Shown in pieces: positions 41,716 through 52,920 of a stretch of DNA of 64,000 nucleotides. Below the pieces are notes generated by a model. That model was not told the origin of the DNA. It saw nothing but the letters and a program-made list of their open reading frames with translations, and did no database searches. The DNA is taken from NCBI GenBank assembly GCA_003586115.2, contig QVOM02000074.1:2359870-2423869 (forward strand), written 5' to 3'. A program made the position numbers and the translations under genes. The stretch comes from Salvator merianae (lineage: Eukaryota; Chordata; Lepidosauria; Squamata; Teiidae). Within the stretch, counting starts at the first letter, position 1, and each line of letters opens with the position of its first letter.

Positions 41716-43195
41716 AAGTCCTCCCTGAATCCAGATGATTTAAACAACTATCATTCTGTGGCCAACATACCATTTTTGAGCAAGGTATTAGAGAAGGCAG
41801 TAGCTGTTCAACTGCAAGAATGCTTGGAAGAAGCTGATTATCTAGACCCATTTCAATCTGGCTTCAGGTCTGGTTACGGCACAGAAACCACCTTGGTCGC
41901 CCTACTTGATGACTTTCTCTCAGAGAAAGACAAGGGGAATGCATCCCTATTGGTTCTCCTGGATCTCTCGGCGACTTTTGACACCATTGATCATGATATC
42001 CTTCTGGAGAGACAACGGAGTTTAGGAGTTGGAGGCACTGTGTTGCAGTGGTTCCGCTCCTATCTCCGATTCCAGAAGGTAGTTGTGGGAGATTCCTGCT
42101 CGTCATTCTGGGAACTCAGGTGTGGGGTTCCTCAGGGGTTGATCTTATCTCCCATGCTTTTCAATATCTATATAAAGCCGCTGGGGGAGATCATCAGGAG
42201 ATTTGGTGTCAATGTCATCAATATGCAGATGACACCCAGTTCTACATATCTGTGCCATCTGAATCAGGACGGGTGGTTGAAATGTTGGACAGGTGCCTGG
42301 AAGCAGTAATGGGCTGGATGAGAACCAATAAATTGAAGCCGAATCCAGACAAGATGGAGGTACTGTGTGTCAGAGGGTCTCGGGTTGGAAGGCATCTGAT
42401 CCTTGATGGGGTTGCTTTGCCCTGGAAAGGACAGGTGCAGAATCTGGGTGTACTCTTGGACTCTTCACTTACCCTTGAAACTCAGGTGGAGGCGGTGGCC
42501 AAGAATGCATACCTCCGGCTACAGCTGGTTCACCAACTACGGCCCCTTCTGGACAGAGATAATCTGGCCACAGTAATCCATGCTTTGGTAACTTCCAGAT
42601 TGGATTACTGTAATGCGCTTTACATGGGGCTGCCCTTGAAGACAGTTCGGAAGCTGCAACTGGTACAGAATGCAGCAGCGAGACTGCTGACTGGAACAGC
42701 TGGCCAGATGCATATCATGCCGGTCTTAAAAGAGCTGCACTGGCTGCCAATTTGCTACCGAGCCCAAATCAAGGTGTTAACCTTAACCTATAAGGTCCTA
42801 AATGGCTTGAGCCCCAAATACCTAAAGGAGCGTCTTCTCCCATATCAGCCTTAAGATCTGCAGATGAGGCTCTCCTGGTTGTACCACCGCCTTCAACAGC
42901 TAAAGGGGTGGGCACCTGGGATAGGGCCTTTTCAGTGGTGGCCCCCGGACTGTGGAACACTCTTCCCCCTGAGGTGCACCAAGCTTCCTCACTTTACATC
43001 TTTAGGAGAGCAATAAAGACACACCTGTTTACCCTTGCCTTTGGTTAAAGGTGCAGTTTTCCCTTCTTACTTTCAGACTCCTGTTTTATTGCATGCCTTT
43101 TATGGGTTTTTGTTGTTGTTGTTGTTTTAATTGTTGTAACCTGCCCTGAGACCTTCGGGTATAGGGTGGGATAAAAATGCAAATAAATAAATAAA
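41716..43195 (+). mobile_element. L2 LINE, reverse-transcriptase and 3' end
   Basis: Encodes most of the L2 RT: LDPFQSGFRSGYGTETTLVA, LLVLLDLSATFDTIDHDILL (catalytic-site Asp in SATFD), RCGVPQGLILSPMLFNIYI, then after a +1 shift YADDTQFYISVPSESG (YADD box), GWMRTNKLKPNPDKMEVL, and the tail to [20 protein letters not shown]. The 3' UTR ends GGTATAGGGTGGGATAAAAA and ATAAATAAATAAATAG. Only one or two shifts separate the frames, so this is one of the younger L2 copies here, though inactive. Confidence 0.93.
41758..42854 (+). pseudogene. L2 ORF2 reverse transcriptase, frameshifted
   Basis: Two overlapping frames (41758-42309 and 42048-42854) together cover the fingers, palm and thumb of L2 reverse transcriptase. 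The frame shifts between EIIRRFG and YADDTQF (around 42200-42230), just before the catalytic YADD. The endonuclease half is only represented by scraps at 39640-40206. Confidence 0.9.
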
Positions 43196-44017
43196 TAGTA
43201 CAACAGCAAAAGAAGGCAACAAACCTTCACCCTTGCTGTCACTTCCCAGAGATCCTGGAGGTGAAATCACAAGTAGGATGTTTCCTGCAGATCCAAGTGT
43301 ATGAATAAGTTGCTATGAAATGACACATTTTTTTTTAAAAAAAAGGTTTGGATCCCATTCCATACAGTACAGGATTCAAACACTTCGAAATAGGCTCAGA
43401 GGAGAGCCAACGATCAATGCAGTTCTTCTAAAATTTGCATTACATGAGTATCCTGGCTTTCGCATTTTATACTACAGTACTCGCAACCTCAGAACTGTTT
43501 TCAATTCAATGCCTAGAGCACAAACTAAAATCTCTAATTTAAAAAAGAACATAGCATGTGGTTATATTGTCTCTTCCATAAACTGATGAACCAGAGGGAG
43601 TTAGTAAGTTAGATACTCCTAGCCAATGAAGTCTCAAAGCCATCCTGTAACATACCTTTCTACTTTGGTGAAGTATTTTTTTAAAAATGTATTAACTTTT
43701 TTTTATGATAACCTCTTTTTAATAAAAGTGATTTCACTACATAAACATGGCAGATAACCTCAACTGCAATGGTAAAAATTGTTCCTATCCTCAACACATG
43801 TGCACTGAAGTAGGTAAATCAGGCAGCTAATTCTCTACTGTTGGGAGAGTTGGCATCTACCTGAATCTGTGAATCCCCAGATTAGATTAAGGCCCTAAAA
43901 CTGAAGAAACCCCTTATTCTGTGCCTCAAACCAGAAACAAATACTCCAATCTGATTCTAAAATACTTTACATTAAATTGAGAGGAAACAGAAGCCTTTTT
44001 CTGTGATGACAGAGAGA
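43196..44017. other. No recognised feature
   Basis: AT-rich DNA without recognisable frames, RNA genes or repeats. Confidence 0.35.
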
Positions 44018-44197
44018 CTGAGGCCCTTTCTGCACTTGGCTTTATTCTGGACTATATCCCAGAATATATCCCACACGCTAGTGCAGATTATAGCAGGCCC
44101 CAGGTGGGGCCTGCCATAGTTCATAGTAGCATGCAGATGGCAGATCTCTATTCCAAGATATAATCTGGAATAAGGTCAAGTGAAGAAAGGGCCTCAG
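44018..44197. mobile_element. Palindromic MITE, 180 bp
   Basis: Left end CTGAGGCCCTTTCTGCACTT, reversed right end CTGAGGCCCTTTCTTCACTT: 19 of 20 identical. Homology continues inward for about 40 bases (GGC-TTATTC-GGA-TATAT). The centre has GGCCCCAGGTGGGGCC. No clear target-site duplication, so superfamily open. It shares the GGCCCTTTCTGCACTT end with other small elements in the window. Confidence 0.85.
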
Positions 44198-44299
44198 TTT
44201 GCCAAAGTGGTGAGCACTTTGCTTTCTTCAATTACAAAAGCCACTAAAGATGCTGAGAAAGAATCTATGACTTTATTGCTCCTTTTGGGGGGTAGGGTT

Positions 44300-45930
44300 T
44301 AGAGATGTGCTTTAGCAATTTTCAGTACTACAGACCTAGTATAATTATCAGGTTTGGCAATAGGCTTAGCATCCCATTTGAAGTAGGTACTTCTAGGCAA
44401 CCTGGGATAAATTCTTCACCTCAAAGGCTGCATTCTGACACGGCATTTAATCAGTTTACAGGCGTCTTCAGTTCCTGCTGGTCCGACATGATCTTGCCTT
44501 TCCGTAGTTTTTCTGGACTAAATTGGTGAAATCCAGACTACTTTGCATTTGGATTTAATGAGTTCTCAAGCCGTTCCAGATCACTAGCCCGCTTTACTTT
44601 GCGATGTGAGAATTCAGAAGGGGACTATTTGGGAGGAACCGTACTTTTGGGGGGCGTGCAGAGGGAGGGATCCCCATTTCCTTCCATCCAATGACCGACT
44701 TTGTTGTGGGCGTTATGCTCGGGGGCTGGGCACGTACCGCGCTCAGCAGGGATGAGTGGGCAAGGAGCACAGTACTTCCTCCTTTCTAGGCATGCAGACA
44801 CATGCACATGTGCAGGGACAAGTTGGATTTCAAGTTTGCTCTTTCCTGCCCTCAAACTGAGGCTGCCTAGAATTCTGTAGACATTCAGACTTGGCTAAAG
44901 CAGCAGCAGCAGCAGTTTCCCTGCAGTCTAGGAGTGCAGATGTGCGCGCAGGACAAGTCGGACCGCAAGTTTTCTTTCCCTTCTACAGATTTGCGCAACT
45001 TCAGAGCTCCGTAGAGCAGCAGCAGCACCTTCCCTCTGTTTTCTAGACATGCAGACACCAAGAACAGAGAAGGTGCAAGTGGAGGACTTTCATCTTCTCT
45101 GTGCTTGGAGTCTGCATTCTTAGAAAAGAGGGGAAACGCTGCTATTGTTCTGCAGAGCTCCGAACTTGCGCAATTCTGTAAAAGGGAAAGAAAACTTGCC
45201 TTCAGGCTAGGCAGGCTGAATAGCTGACAGGACAGAGAGAGCAAGGGGAAGCCTGCAAAATGGCTTTCCACCTTGTGCCTATCTTGACCTGTCTTCTGCC
45301 CCAGCTCCCTGCAACATAACCCCCCCTCTCTCTCACACACACACACACACAAACACACAGAATGCTACATGTAAGCCGACACGTGAGGAAGAACTGGGGG
45401 GGGGGGAGTTGAGGAGATCATTAACACAGAGCGAGAGCTGAGGGAGAACCTTTTTGTGGGGATGAGATAAATTTTATTCTTATTTTTAAAGCGTGGAAAA
45501 GCAAAAAAAAACAGCACCCAAACAACCAGCCACCCTCCCAAAGCAGTTTCCCCCCACAACTTGCTTTGATCCCTTGTTTAGGATCTAACAAGGAGATTGG
45601 GAGGCTTTTTTCTTTTAATTTAAAGAAGTGTTTGTAAAGGGCAGGAATCCCCCTAAAAAGGGCGGAACTTGACTTACCCACCCCTATGACGTCAAGATTT
45701 GAACACTGGGACTGCAGCCAATCACTGACTCCCCAGGGAGGCAAATTTGGTGAGGGGTGGAGCCAGAAAAAGTATGGTTTCCCCATGCCAAGCACAGGAA
45801 ACATCAGTGTGAGAATGAGGAAGTCCTAATTGAGTCCGTGTTAAAATGCAAGTGTGGGAATGATCAGAAGACGAATTCAGTCCTCGTACTCTTCTGATAC
45901 AGATTAAATTTACGATGTCGGACTGCGCTC
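44300..45930 (+). repeat. Unclassified interspersed repeat, arm 1 (inverted relative to 61.8-63.1 kb)
   Basis: The blocks 44440-44700 and 45670-45930 match, in reverse orientation, 62740-63020 and 61815-62080, at roughly 85-90% by eye. Landmarks: GGCATTTAATCAGTTTACAG, TAGTTTTTCTGGACTAAATT, CTCAAGCCGTTCCAGATC, GCAGCCAATCACTGACT, AGACGAATTCAGTCC. The middle differs between the copies. The 3' part has promoter-like words (CCAATCA, TGACGTCA-like TATGACGTCAAG). The centre contains AGCAGCAGCAGCAG and a CA repeat (45331-45352). No coding domain recognised; it could be a long LTR or a non-autonomous DNA transposon. Confidence 0.75.
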
Positions 45931-47499
45931 GAAGAGTGTCACTTCAGACCACTCCTCTGCTCCTCCCACTTTCTTAAGAATGGAAAGAGCAGCAACTGTG
46001 GCTGTTTCCATATATCGCTTACTTATTCACTGATTTACCAGGTTATTGTGTTACTGAAATTACAGTGTATTGTACATACATTATTGATATTTCATGTTTT
46101 AGCTTTTTTTCGCTGCAAGATGTCATCATCATGTAGGCAAAACCCTCCCATCAGAACCCGTGCCCACTCAGTAACGATTTGTCAGTCCAAATTCCCTCCC
46201 GTTAATTGTTATTGGCTTGTCGTGTGTCCACAGCATACCTATTCCCAACCAGCTCCCTTACCCCTTGAGAGACTATAATTTGAGCAGGATTATTTTTTGA
46301 ATTTTAAAAATAGTTACAAATAATATTAAGGAGACAAAATGTATTTTTGAAAGTATTTGTATTGTTAAATAAAGAAGGTATGGGATTTCTTTAAAATGAT
46401 GAATTTGTTGTTCTATCTTCCTATTTATGTTTTTTTTTAAAAAAAAAATAGCATTGAAGGTTGAATGTAGTTTTTCATCTTCTACTGCTGACATGTTTTC
46501 TTTTTAACCCTGTAAACCACTGTATGACCAACTTACTTTTCTAGCCTATGGCTTGGGCAGTTACTTTTTGTTTTGATGCGACATTGCTGCATATTGTGGT
46601 AAACAAGCTTCTGTGACAAATATTTCACCCAATGAGGGTGTGGTGTGGTGCTGTTTAAGTTTAACTGGACTAGCATGATTGGCCAATCAAAAACGTCAAT
46701 TCACCAACAGCATCATGCACGGAACTTCCAGGTAGCAACAGCTCACTTACCAAACTTTCATGCAGAACTCTCGCTAGTTCTCAGTACAGTAATCCAGACA
46801 GAGCTGTAAATACGAAATAACAGGATATTCCACTACAATAGTTCATTTTACCGGAATAATGATAATCTGGTAAATCGGGTCTATATTCCAAAAACTGTAT
46901 TGCAAGCACCATGCTCACGTCTGGCAAATCAGGTATAATAACAAAATAATTATGGGTTTTTGAACCTGTCTGGCTGCAGCCTATGATGACATTTCAATCC
47001 AAATTACTCACAATAGTTTTGTGTAAATGTAGAGCAAAAGGGGGGTCCCAGGCAACCAGCAAGTTAGTACTTCCCTCAGATCTTTTCCACCAGTTTCCAT
47101 TCCATAACCAAGCCTGAAACAGCACTGAACATGTTCCAAATACTTAATAACTTTATTCAGAATAATATGATAAGGGTGTGCCAAAACAGCTCTAAATGAA
47201 TCCATTTTGTATCAACAAGGGAGTTCAATATGTTCATATCTGAGCAGAATTCCCCTGTAGTTCATTTAAGAGGTTTAATTTAGAATCAGCCTGGGATTAC
47301 TTTTGCCGAGCTGTGCCTGTCCCTTTAAGGATAGGGACACCTGTACGGTCTCAATCACCAATATTGATACATGATCACTTATCCGTTAATGTGTTTCCTT
47401 TTCAGTTTGGGAGAATTGTTGTAATTAAGATTGTTAGATATTTGTTTTGATTATATTATGCTGCCAAGGAAACTGGACTACCATTAGCTGTACTGGGAA
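45931..47499. other. No recognised feature
   Basis: AT-rich DNA. 46680-46920 has a GC-richer block with words like ACCGGAATAATGATAATC that may be another small repeat. No exon or RNA gene seen. Confidence 0.3.
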
Positions 47500-49204
47500 G
47501 CTGTAGGGAGAAAAAAGTTGAAGAGGGGGCATTTTCATTCTTCCCTCTTAACAACTATCCCTTCTTCTGTATTTGGTGTTTTATTTAGGTTGCTATGTGT
47601 TCCCCCCCCCCCTCTTTTTGGGTAGGGAAGTTTTAGTTTAGGGTTAGGGTTTTCCTCTCCCCCCACCTTTGGTGGGACGGAATTAAGACTAGGGGTAGGG
47701 GTTTTCCTTTTAGTGTAGTTTTTGCCCTGATCTGTAGACAGGTTCTGGTCTGTAGATAGGTTCAGATCCCCCACCTCAGCTTTTTTGCCCTGGTATGCCG
47801 CAATGGCTATGGGCCCCAATGTTTTTTGCCCTGCTCTCAGATGGGTTACCTGCAACTTTTTTGAGGGGCTTCCCCTAATCTGCAGCTAGGGTTTCCTGTA
47901 GCCTTTTCAAAAGGTTTCCTACAGCCTTTTAATTTCCTGCTGCCTGTCTTTCTTGTTGGGGACTTCTCCACTCCCCCAGAGCTCTTTTTTTCAAACAGAC
48001 TAGACCAGTTTAGTTTCTTCTGATGCAGTCTTTTTCATTACTGTGCTTGGTGTTTTGGGTCTCTTTCCCTGAATTCTGGCTACTAGCTGCTCATGAGCCC
48101 TCTGCAGCAGAACAGACACCAGAGCGCTTTTTAAAGTGTTTTTTCAGATTGCCCTCTTTAAACAGGGTTACTGTGGGCTAGGGTTGGGGTGCTTAGGCTA
48201 GATACATAAGGGCAGGGTGGTAGGGGTTGTGCAGGCCATCCTAAACCCCTTCCCCCTTCTTCGGATTTAAATCTCTACTCCAGTGCTGCAGTCCCATCCA
48301 AATTCTTCACAGCAAGCTCCCTCAAACTTAGCCTGCTGCTTTTGAGGGGTAATTTGGCTATCACCTGAGATTTGTGTATGTTCACAGCAGTGCCAAAGCA
48401 TTGTATTTCTGGTACACATACTTTAAATAAGTCATTTCCTCCTTTTCTTAGGGAATTCCAACCCCTTAGAGCTACTACCCCCTCTGCCCCTGGCTATGGA
48501 CTTCAGGGCTTCCATTTAAACTTTAGCATTATGTCTGGAAGGGGCAAAGGAAAAGAAAAGTTTAGGATGCCAGGTATGGGGATGATCATGACAGGCATAT
48601 GTATGAGGGGGCTATGTCCCTACAACCAGGAAGCCCAGGGGATATGCTGTACACAGGCTTACTTTCACTAACCAGGGAGGTAAACCTGAGGTGTGGGATG
48701 TCTCTGAATCCTCTTTAAAGATAGGAGGGCTGAGCCTCTTTCATGCTGAGGAACCATAGGTTTCTCCAGCAAGGGAGGAGGTGGTGGCAGTGATGGTTTC
48801 AGCTGCCAGATCAGCTGGGCTTTCCCCACTTGACCCAGGTTCCAGTGTGACCTCATAGCTAGAGACTGAGGAGTAGGAGAAGCCTTGCCCTGATCCTTCA
48901 CAGCCTTGGATTGCGGGGAGGTGATGGTTCTGCTTCTCAGGAGCCAGCAGTTGGATCCTCAGTGCCAACTAAGGAAGGGCACCATGTCAGGGTTGTGAAG
49001 CTAAAATTCAGTTTTGTGAGGAGGATTATGGAAGTCTGGAGCAATATACAGAGTGCATTTCAGCTTGAGGAAAAAGTAGGTAGTAGAATGTGCACAGCTA
49101 CATCTAATTAACTTGGGCTAGCAACCAACTTACGCACAGAAGATACAGGATAGCTGATTAATGTCCCGTTGTAAATCAGTGTGCTCATTAAAACTGGCAG
49201 GAGA
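47500..49204. other. Unclassified block, possibly retroelement internal sequence
   Basis: Compositionally distinct from its flanks: C/T-rich with recurring TTTTTTGCCCTG, GGGTTTTCCT and GGTTAGGGTT words (47570-47900), then higher-complexity sequence up to the LTR-like segment at 49205. It could be the leader or internal region of the element owning that LTR. None of the frames show a domain I recognise. Confidence 0.3.
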
Positions 49205-49541
49205 TGTTGGAGTGTAATGGGAAACATAAGATAGTAGAGAAAACTCTTTGTTGTAGCCTGAGTTGTTACCAGCTTATTTGAGGCCCTACTGAATACAGTT
49301 AGTGATGTTACACTTTCTTTACACTTTTAAATGTAATTGGTCAAGAGTATGAATATGTATGCCCAAACCATACCTATTATAATTTGCTCATTTAGTATTA
49401 CTCTATATAAGCTTTGTTTGCTAACCAAAAGGTGCGACTCCATTGTTTTTGATTAATGGCATAGTTGCCCTAGTGCACTAGTAAATAATAAAGCTCCAGC
49501 TTTGCCTTGATTTTCATTTGGTCCCGTTGATTTCAACTACA
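49205..49541 (+). mobile_element. LTR-like segment
   Basis: Starts TGTTGGAGTGTAATGGG, ends GATTTCAACTACA (TG...CA). A TATATAAGC box is near 49404 and AATAAAGCTCC near 49485, in the order of U3-R-U5 on the plus strand. The flanking pentamers (GGAGA and ACCAT) do not match, so it is either one LTR of a longer element or a rearranged solo LTR. No tRNA primer-binding site is evident to its right. Confidence 0.6.
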
Positions 49542-50239
49542 ACCATGGGAATTCCAAAGGCAGCATGGTATAGAGGCACTTTGAGCTCTGTCCTGGTGCT
49601 CTAACCTATGCTGTCTGCTACAACTGCAAGGCATGGGTAAACAGGAAGCAGGAGATCCAGCATCTTGGGATGATAGCACTGATGAAGCATCTGCTGAGAC
49701 ACCACCTTGGGGTTCTTCCCCATGCTGACAGCATAAGACCTGTAGTGCCTTCAACTAGCAGTACTCGTGTTGCATCTACCCCTTAGTAGACAAATTTGTG
49801 TGAGCACGGGTTGCACCAGTCAAAGGGCAACTGGGATGATCGCTTAAGTAGACATCTCAAAACACAGACCGATACTGAGATAACTACCCTTGATAATCAG
49901 CCACTGTTGTGGAGAATGTTGGCTTCTACCAAATGCTCCACTTACATGCCCCTGACAATAGAATGCCTCCAGTGCATGCCAGGAGTCCATGCACAAGTCG
50001 ATGTCAGAGACTGCTAACAATGTGAAACCATGCACTTTTCTGCTGATCTGTGGGCCACTGGAAGTAGACTGCATAACTCATTTCTTTCTCTCACTGAGGT
50101 AGGGGAAGGAGGGAGAGGGTGATAGGACAGCCAGTGCTGGTGCTCCAATCTTCTCTTCAGCAGTGAGGTCCTTTTAGGCACTACTGCCTAGAAGCCACCC
50201 ATACTACTAAAAATCTGTTTGAAGCCATGGACTGGTAGG

Positions 50240-50428
50240 TGACACAAGAACATAAGAAAGTGACAGCCCATTTAGTCCAGTAACTCACAGTGGCTCCCCA
50301 TGTGCCTCTTGGTGTTCTCAAGCAGAAGATGTAGGTAAAACCCTCACTTGTTCTTGACTCCTTGCAAACACGCTTTAGAGGTATTCTACCTATCCCTCTA
50401 ACCCAGAGGCAGTGCCTAGGCATACATC
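50240..50428 (-). mobile_element. CR1 LINE 3' end segment
   Basis: Reverse complement of the CR1 3' end also seen at 15691 (ACATAAGAAAGTGACAGCCC, CATTTAGTCCAGTAACTC, AGTGCCTAGGCATACAT). Broken at 50428 by an LTR; continues at 50816. Confidence 0.8.
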
Positions 50429-50815
50429 TGTCAGGCATGGCATGCCTGTCAGCTGAATCACCTAACTGCTCATTGTATATAGTTATGCTGTACTGGGCAA
50501 TGACTGGGCATACAGCTTTGACTGAGGCTGCATAGTGGAGATAAGGACTTTTATTCTGAAGTGCTCTTGTGCATATTGTAAAGAGTTGGTGGCTTAGCTG
50601 AGGGGAAATTGTTACATTTTGGTGGGAAGGCGAGGCATTGGCTACAGGTCTGTGGTGCCACCATGTACATAGCTAAAATGCAGCAGGAATAACTCCCATT
50701 GCTTTAGCTGCAGTTCAGAAATATATTTAATAGAAACTCATGTTGAGTTGAGATGAATAAATCACTCTTGACTGTTCTTTTGTCTGAGCTGAATTTATTT
50801 CTGGCATCCCTGCCA
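50429..50815 (+). mobile_element. Solo LTR-like insertion in CR1 (TGTCAGGCATGG start)
   Basis: Starts TGTCAGGCATGGCATGCCTG, the same palindromic start as the LTR at 23032, and ends about CATCCCTGCCA. It has an ATAAATCAC region but no clear TATA box. The CR1 is continuous around it. The flanks ACATC and AGATC could be a decayed 5-bp duplication. The body differs from the 23032 LTR, so it is a related subfamily or shares only the terminus. Confidence 0.55.
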
Positions 50816-51675
50816 AAGATCCTAGTAGCCATGGATACACCTGTCCTCCATGAATTTATCCAACCCCTTCTTAAAGACATCCTGGTTAGTAGCCATCACC
50901 ACCCTTCTCTGGTAGTAAATTCTATAGATCAATGACCCACTGGATGAAAAAAATACTTCTCCTTATCACTCCTAACTTTTCTGCTCAAGAGTTTCATAGA
51001 GTGACCCCTGATTCTAGTGTTGTGTGATAGAGAAAATAATTTGTCTCTATCTACCTTTTCAACACTATGCATGATTTTATAAATTTTAGCCAGCTCCCCT
51101 CTTAAATGACATCCTTCAAGATGCTGCAGCCTGATCTCATAACAGAAGCATTTAACTCCCTGATCATTTTGGTTGCCCCTTTTTTGAACTTTTTAAAGTT
51201 CCACAATATCCTTTCTGAGCCATAGTGATCAGAATTGTACACAATGTTTCAAATGTGGCCTCATCACAGAATTACAGTATAAAAAGGCATAATAATGCTT
51301 GCAATTTATTATCTATTATTTTCCTAATTATCACTACCATTGAATTTGGTTTTTTCACTGCTGCAGTGCACTAGGGTCAACACCTTTTTTGAGCTACCTA
51401 CCGGAAACCCAAGGTCCCTTTCTTGGTCTTTCACAAAACTCTCAGATTCTATTCATTTATAGGTGTAACTGAGGGTTTCTTGCCTCAGTGTGCGTCACCT
51501 TGCTCCTACTAACATTAAAACTTATTTGCCACTTGGTTGCCTAAGCCCCCAACATCAGGAGATCCCTCTGGTATTCTGAATCACTGAATGCTATCAACAA
51601 ACTTTGCTATCTCACTGCTTACCCCTACTTCTAGATCATTTATGAATAAATTAAAAATTATAGGTCCCAATTAAG
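50816..51675 (-). mobile_element. CR1 LINE 3' half
   Basis: Minus-strand CR1: CATGAATTTATCCAACCCCT, CATAGAGTGACCCCTGATTC, TTCCACAATATCCTTTCTGA and ATTTATGAATAAATTAAAAA follow the copy at 17.4-18.25 kb in order. Many substitutions. It is cut off at about 51675 where LTR-like sequence starts. Confidence 0.85.
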
Positions 51676-51689
51676 TCACTAATGAGCAG

Positions 51690-52285
51690 GAGGGAGTATT
51701 TATTTTTTACATAAATTTTGTTCAGAAATCTATAGTCTGTACATATGATGGACCAGGGGAAACAGAAAGAAAGTCAATTCTAGATCTGAAAGTCCCTCAA
51801 ATGAGACATGTTAGTAACCATGTAGGTAAAGACTTGTAAAACATGTAGGAATTACATGAAAACCAAAGCATGAGAAAGAAGACTCTGGGCCCTAGCAGGA
51901 ACTTTGAGTTTTGGCATGGCAGATAACGTTTGCAACTGTTTGAAGCTTTCATTAACATTAACGAGTAGCTATGGCAATGGGCTTATTATGGGATGTAATG
52001 TATTTCACACACAAGCTCTAGAATTCAGGGTGTTACTGTAACCTGGGATGACTCAAACTGACCAATCATAAGGTGATGTACTAATGGGCTTCTCGAATAA
52101 TTTTCTGTAAAGGATATAAAATGCTAAACCCCCTCAAGGGGTGTGTGCTTGCTTTGGGAACCTATTCTCCTTTCATGACGTTTCTTTCTTTGAGCAAAGA
52201 ATAAAGGGATTTTTATAATCTCCGCCTCGGTGTGTTTAATTGGGCCTGGCGCACTGGGCAAATGAGCCCTTTAGGGAACAACACA
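51690..52285 (+). mobile_element. LTR-like segment (left boundary uncertain)
   Basis: A retroviral-style promoter and polyadenylation layout on the plus strand: GGATATAAAATGC at about 52114, AATAAAGGG at about 52199, and an end of the form GGGAACAACA near 52285. The left boundary is not defined. It abuts minus-strand Gypsy coding sequence, so it does not belong to that element in a simple way. Confidence 0.5.
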
Positions 52286-52329
52286 TAGACATAGTTCTCC
52301 ACTTTTCTTTTTGACAAATAATACTAGGG

Positions 52330-52920
52330 AGATTACTGGAGAAAAAAGAGGGGCATATAAATTATCTGGCCAAATTATTGTCTAAGAATTCTCTCAATTC
52401 CTGTAATTCTGGTTTTGTCAATGGATAAAGGTGGTCAGCAGAAAGCTCCACCCCAGGCACAGTTAAGTGGCACAATCATATGGGTAGTGTAGCGGTAAAG
52501 AATCTGCTTCCACCTCTTGAAACACATCAGTGAAATCTTGGTATTCAGCAGGCAATTGATGGATGGGGCTTTTGTGTGTAGTAGCACACAGCGTGGGACA
52601 GTCTTGCCCCACAAACTGAACTTCAATGAATGCTGTGGCGTGCTCCCACCCTTCTAATGAAATTTTCATTTATCAGAATCAAATCTGATCATTCTTTTAC
52701 TCCATACTTCAGTGTGGTCATGGACCCAAAGCCAGTCTATACCAAGGAGAACCAGGCAGTCGAAGGTATGGGTGATGAGTAATTCTGAATTCTCCCGAAT
52801 CGTATAAATCCTCCCATAGATCCACTGTGCTAACTGAACCTGTCAAGACCTGGTTAGTGTCCCAGTCTCTAAGCTGCTTCCATCTCTGCCTCTGACTCAC
52901 ATTTTGATTCATCTGCTAGT
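52330..52920 (-). mobile_element. Ty3/Gypsy pol fragment (protease to RT start)
   Basis: Minus-strand reading, ignoring shifts: LVLLGIDWLWVHDHTEVW with IRFDSDK (the Gypsy LG-DWL--HDP-I-W motif after the protease), then LPAEYQDFTDVFQEVEADSL and HYPYDCA (linker to RT), then the LYPLTKPELQELREFLDNNL region (RT N-terminus). Frames at 52435-52626 and 52463-52669 carry these. It ends before the catalytic motifs. Inactive fragment. Confidence 0.82.

Noticed and set aside
48531..48671. Open frame starting MSGRGKGKEK, like the first residues of histone H4
   Set aside because: Similarity ends after eight or so residues and the rest is unrelated and low in structure; no histone fold sequence follows.
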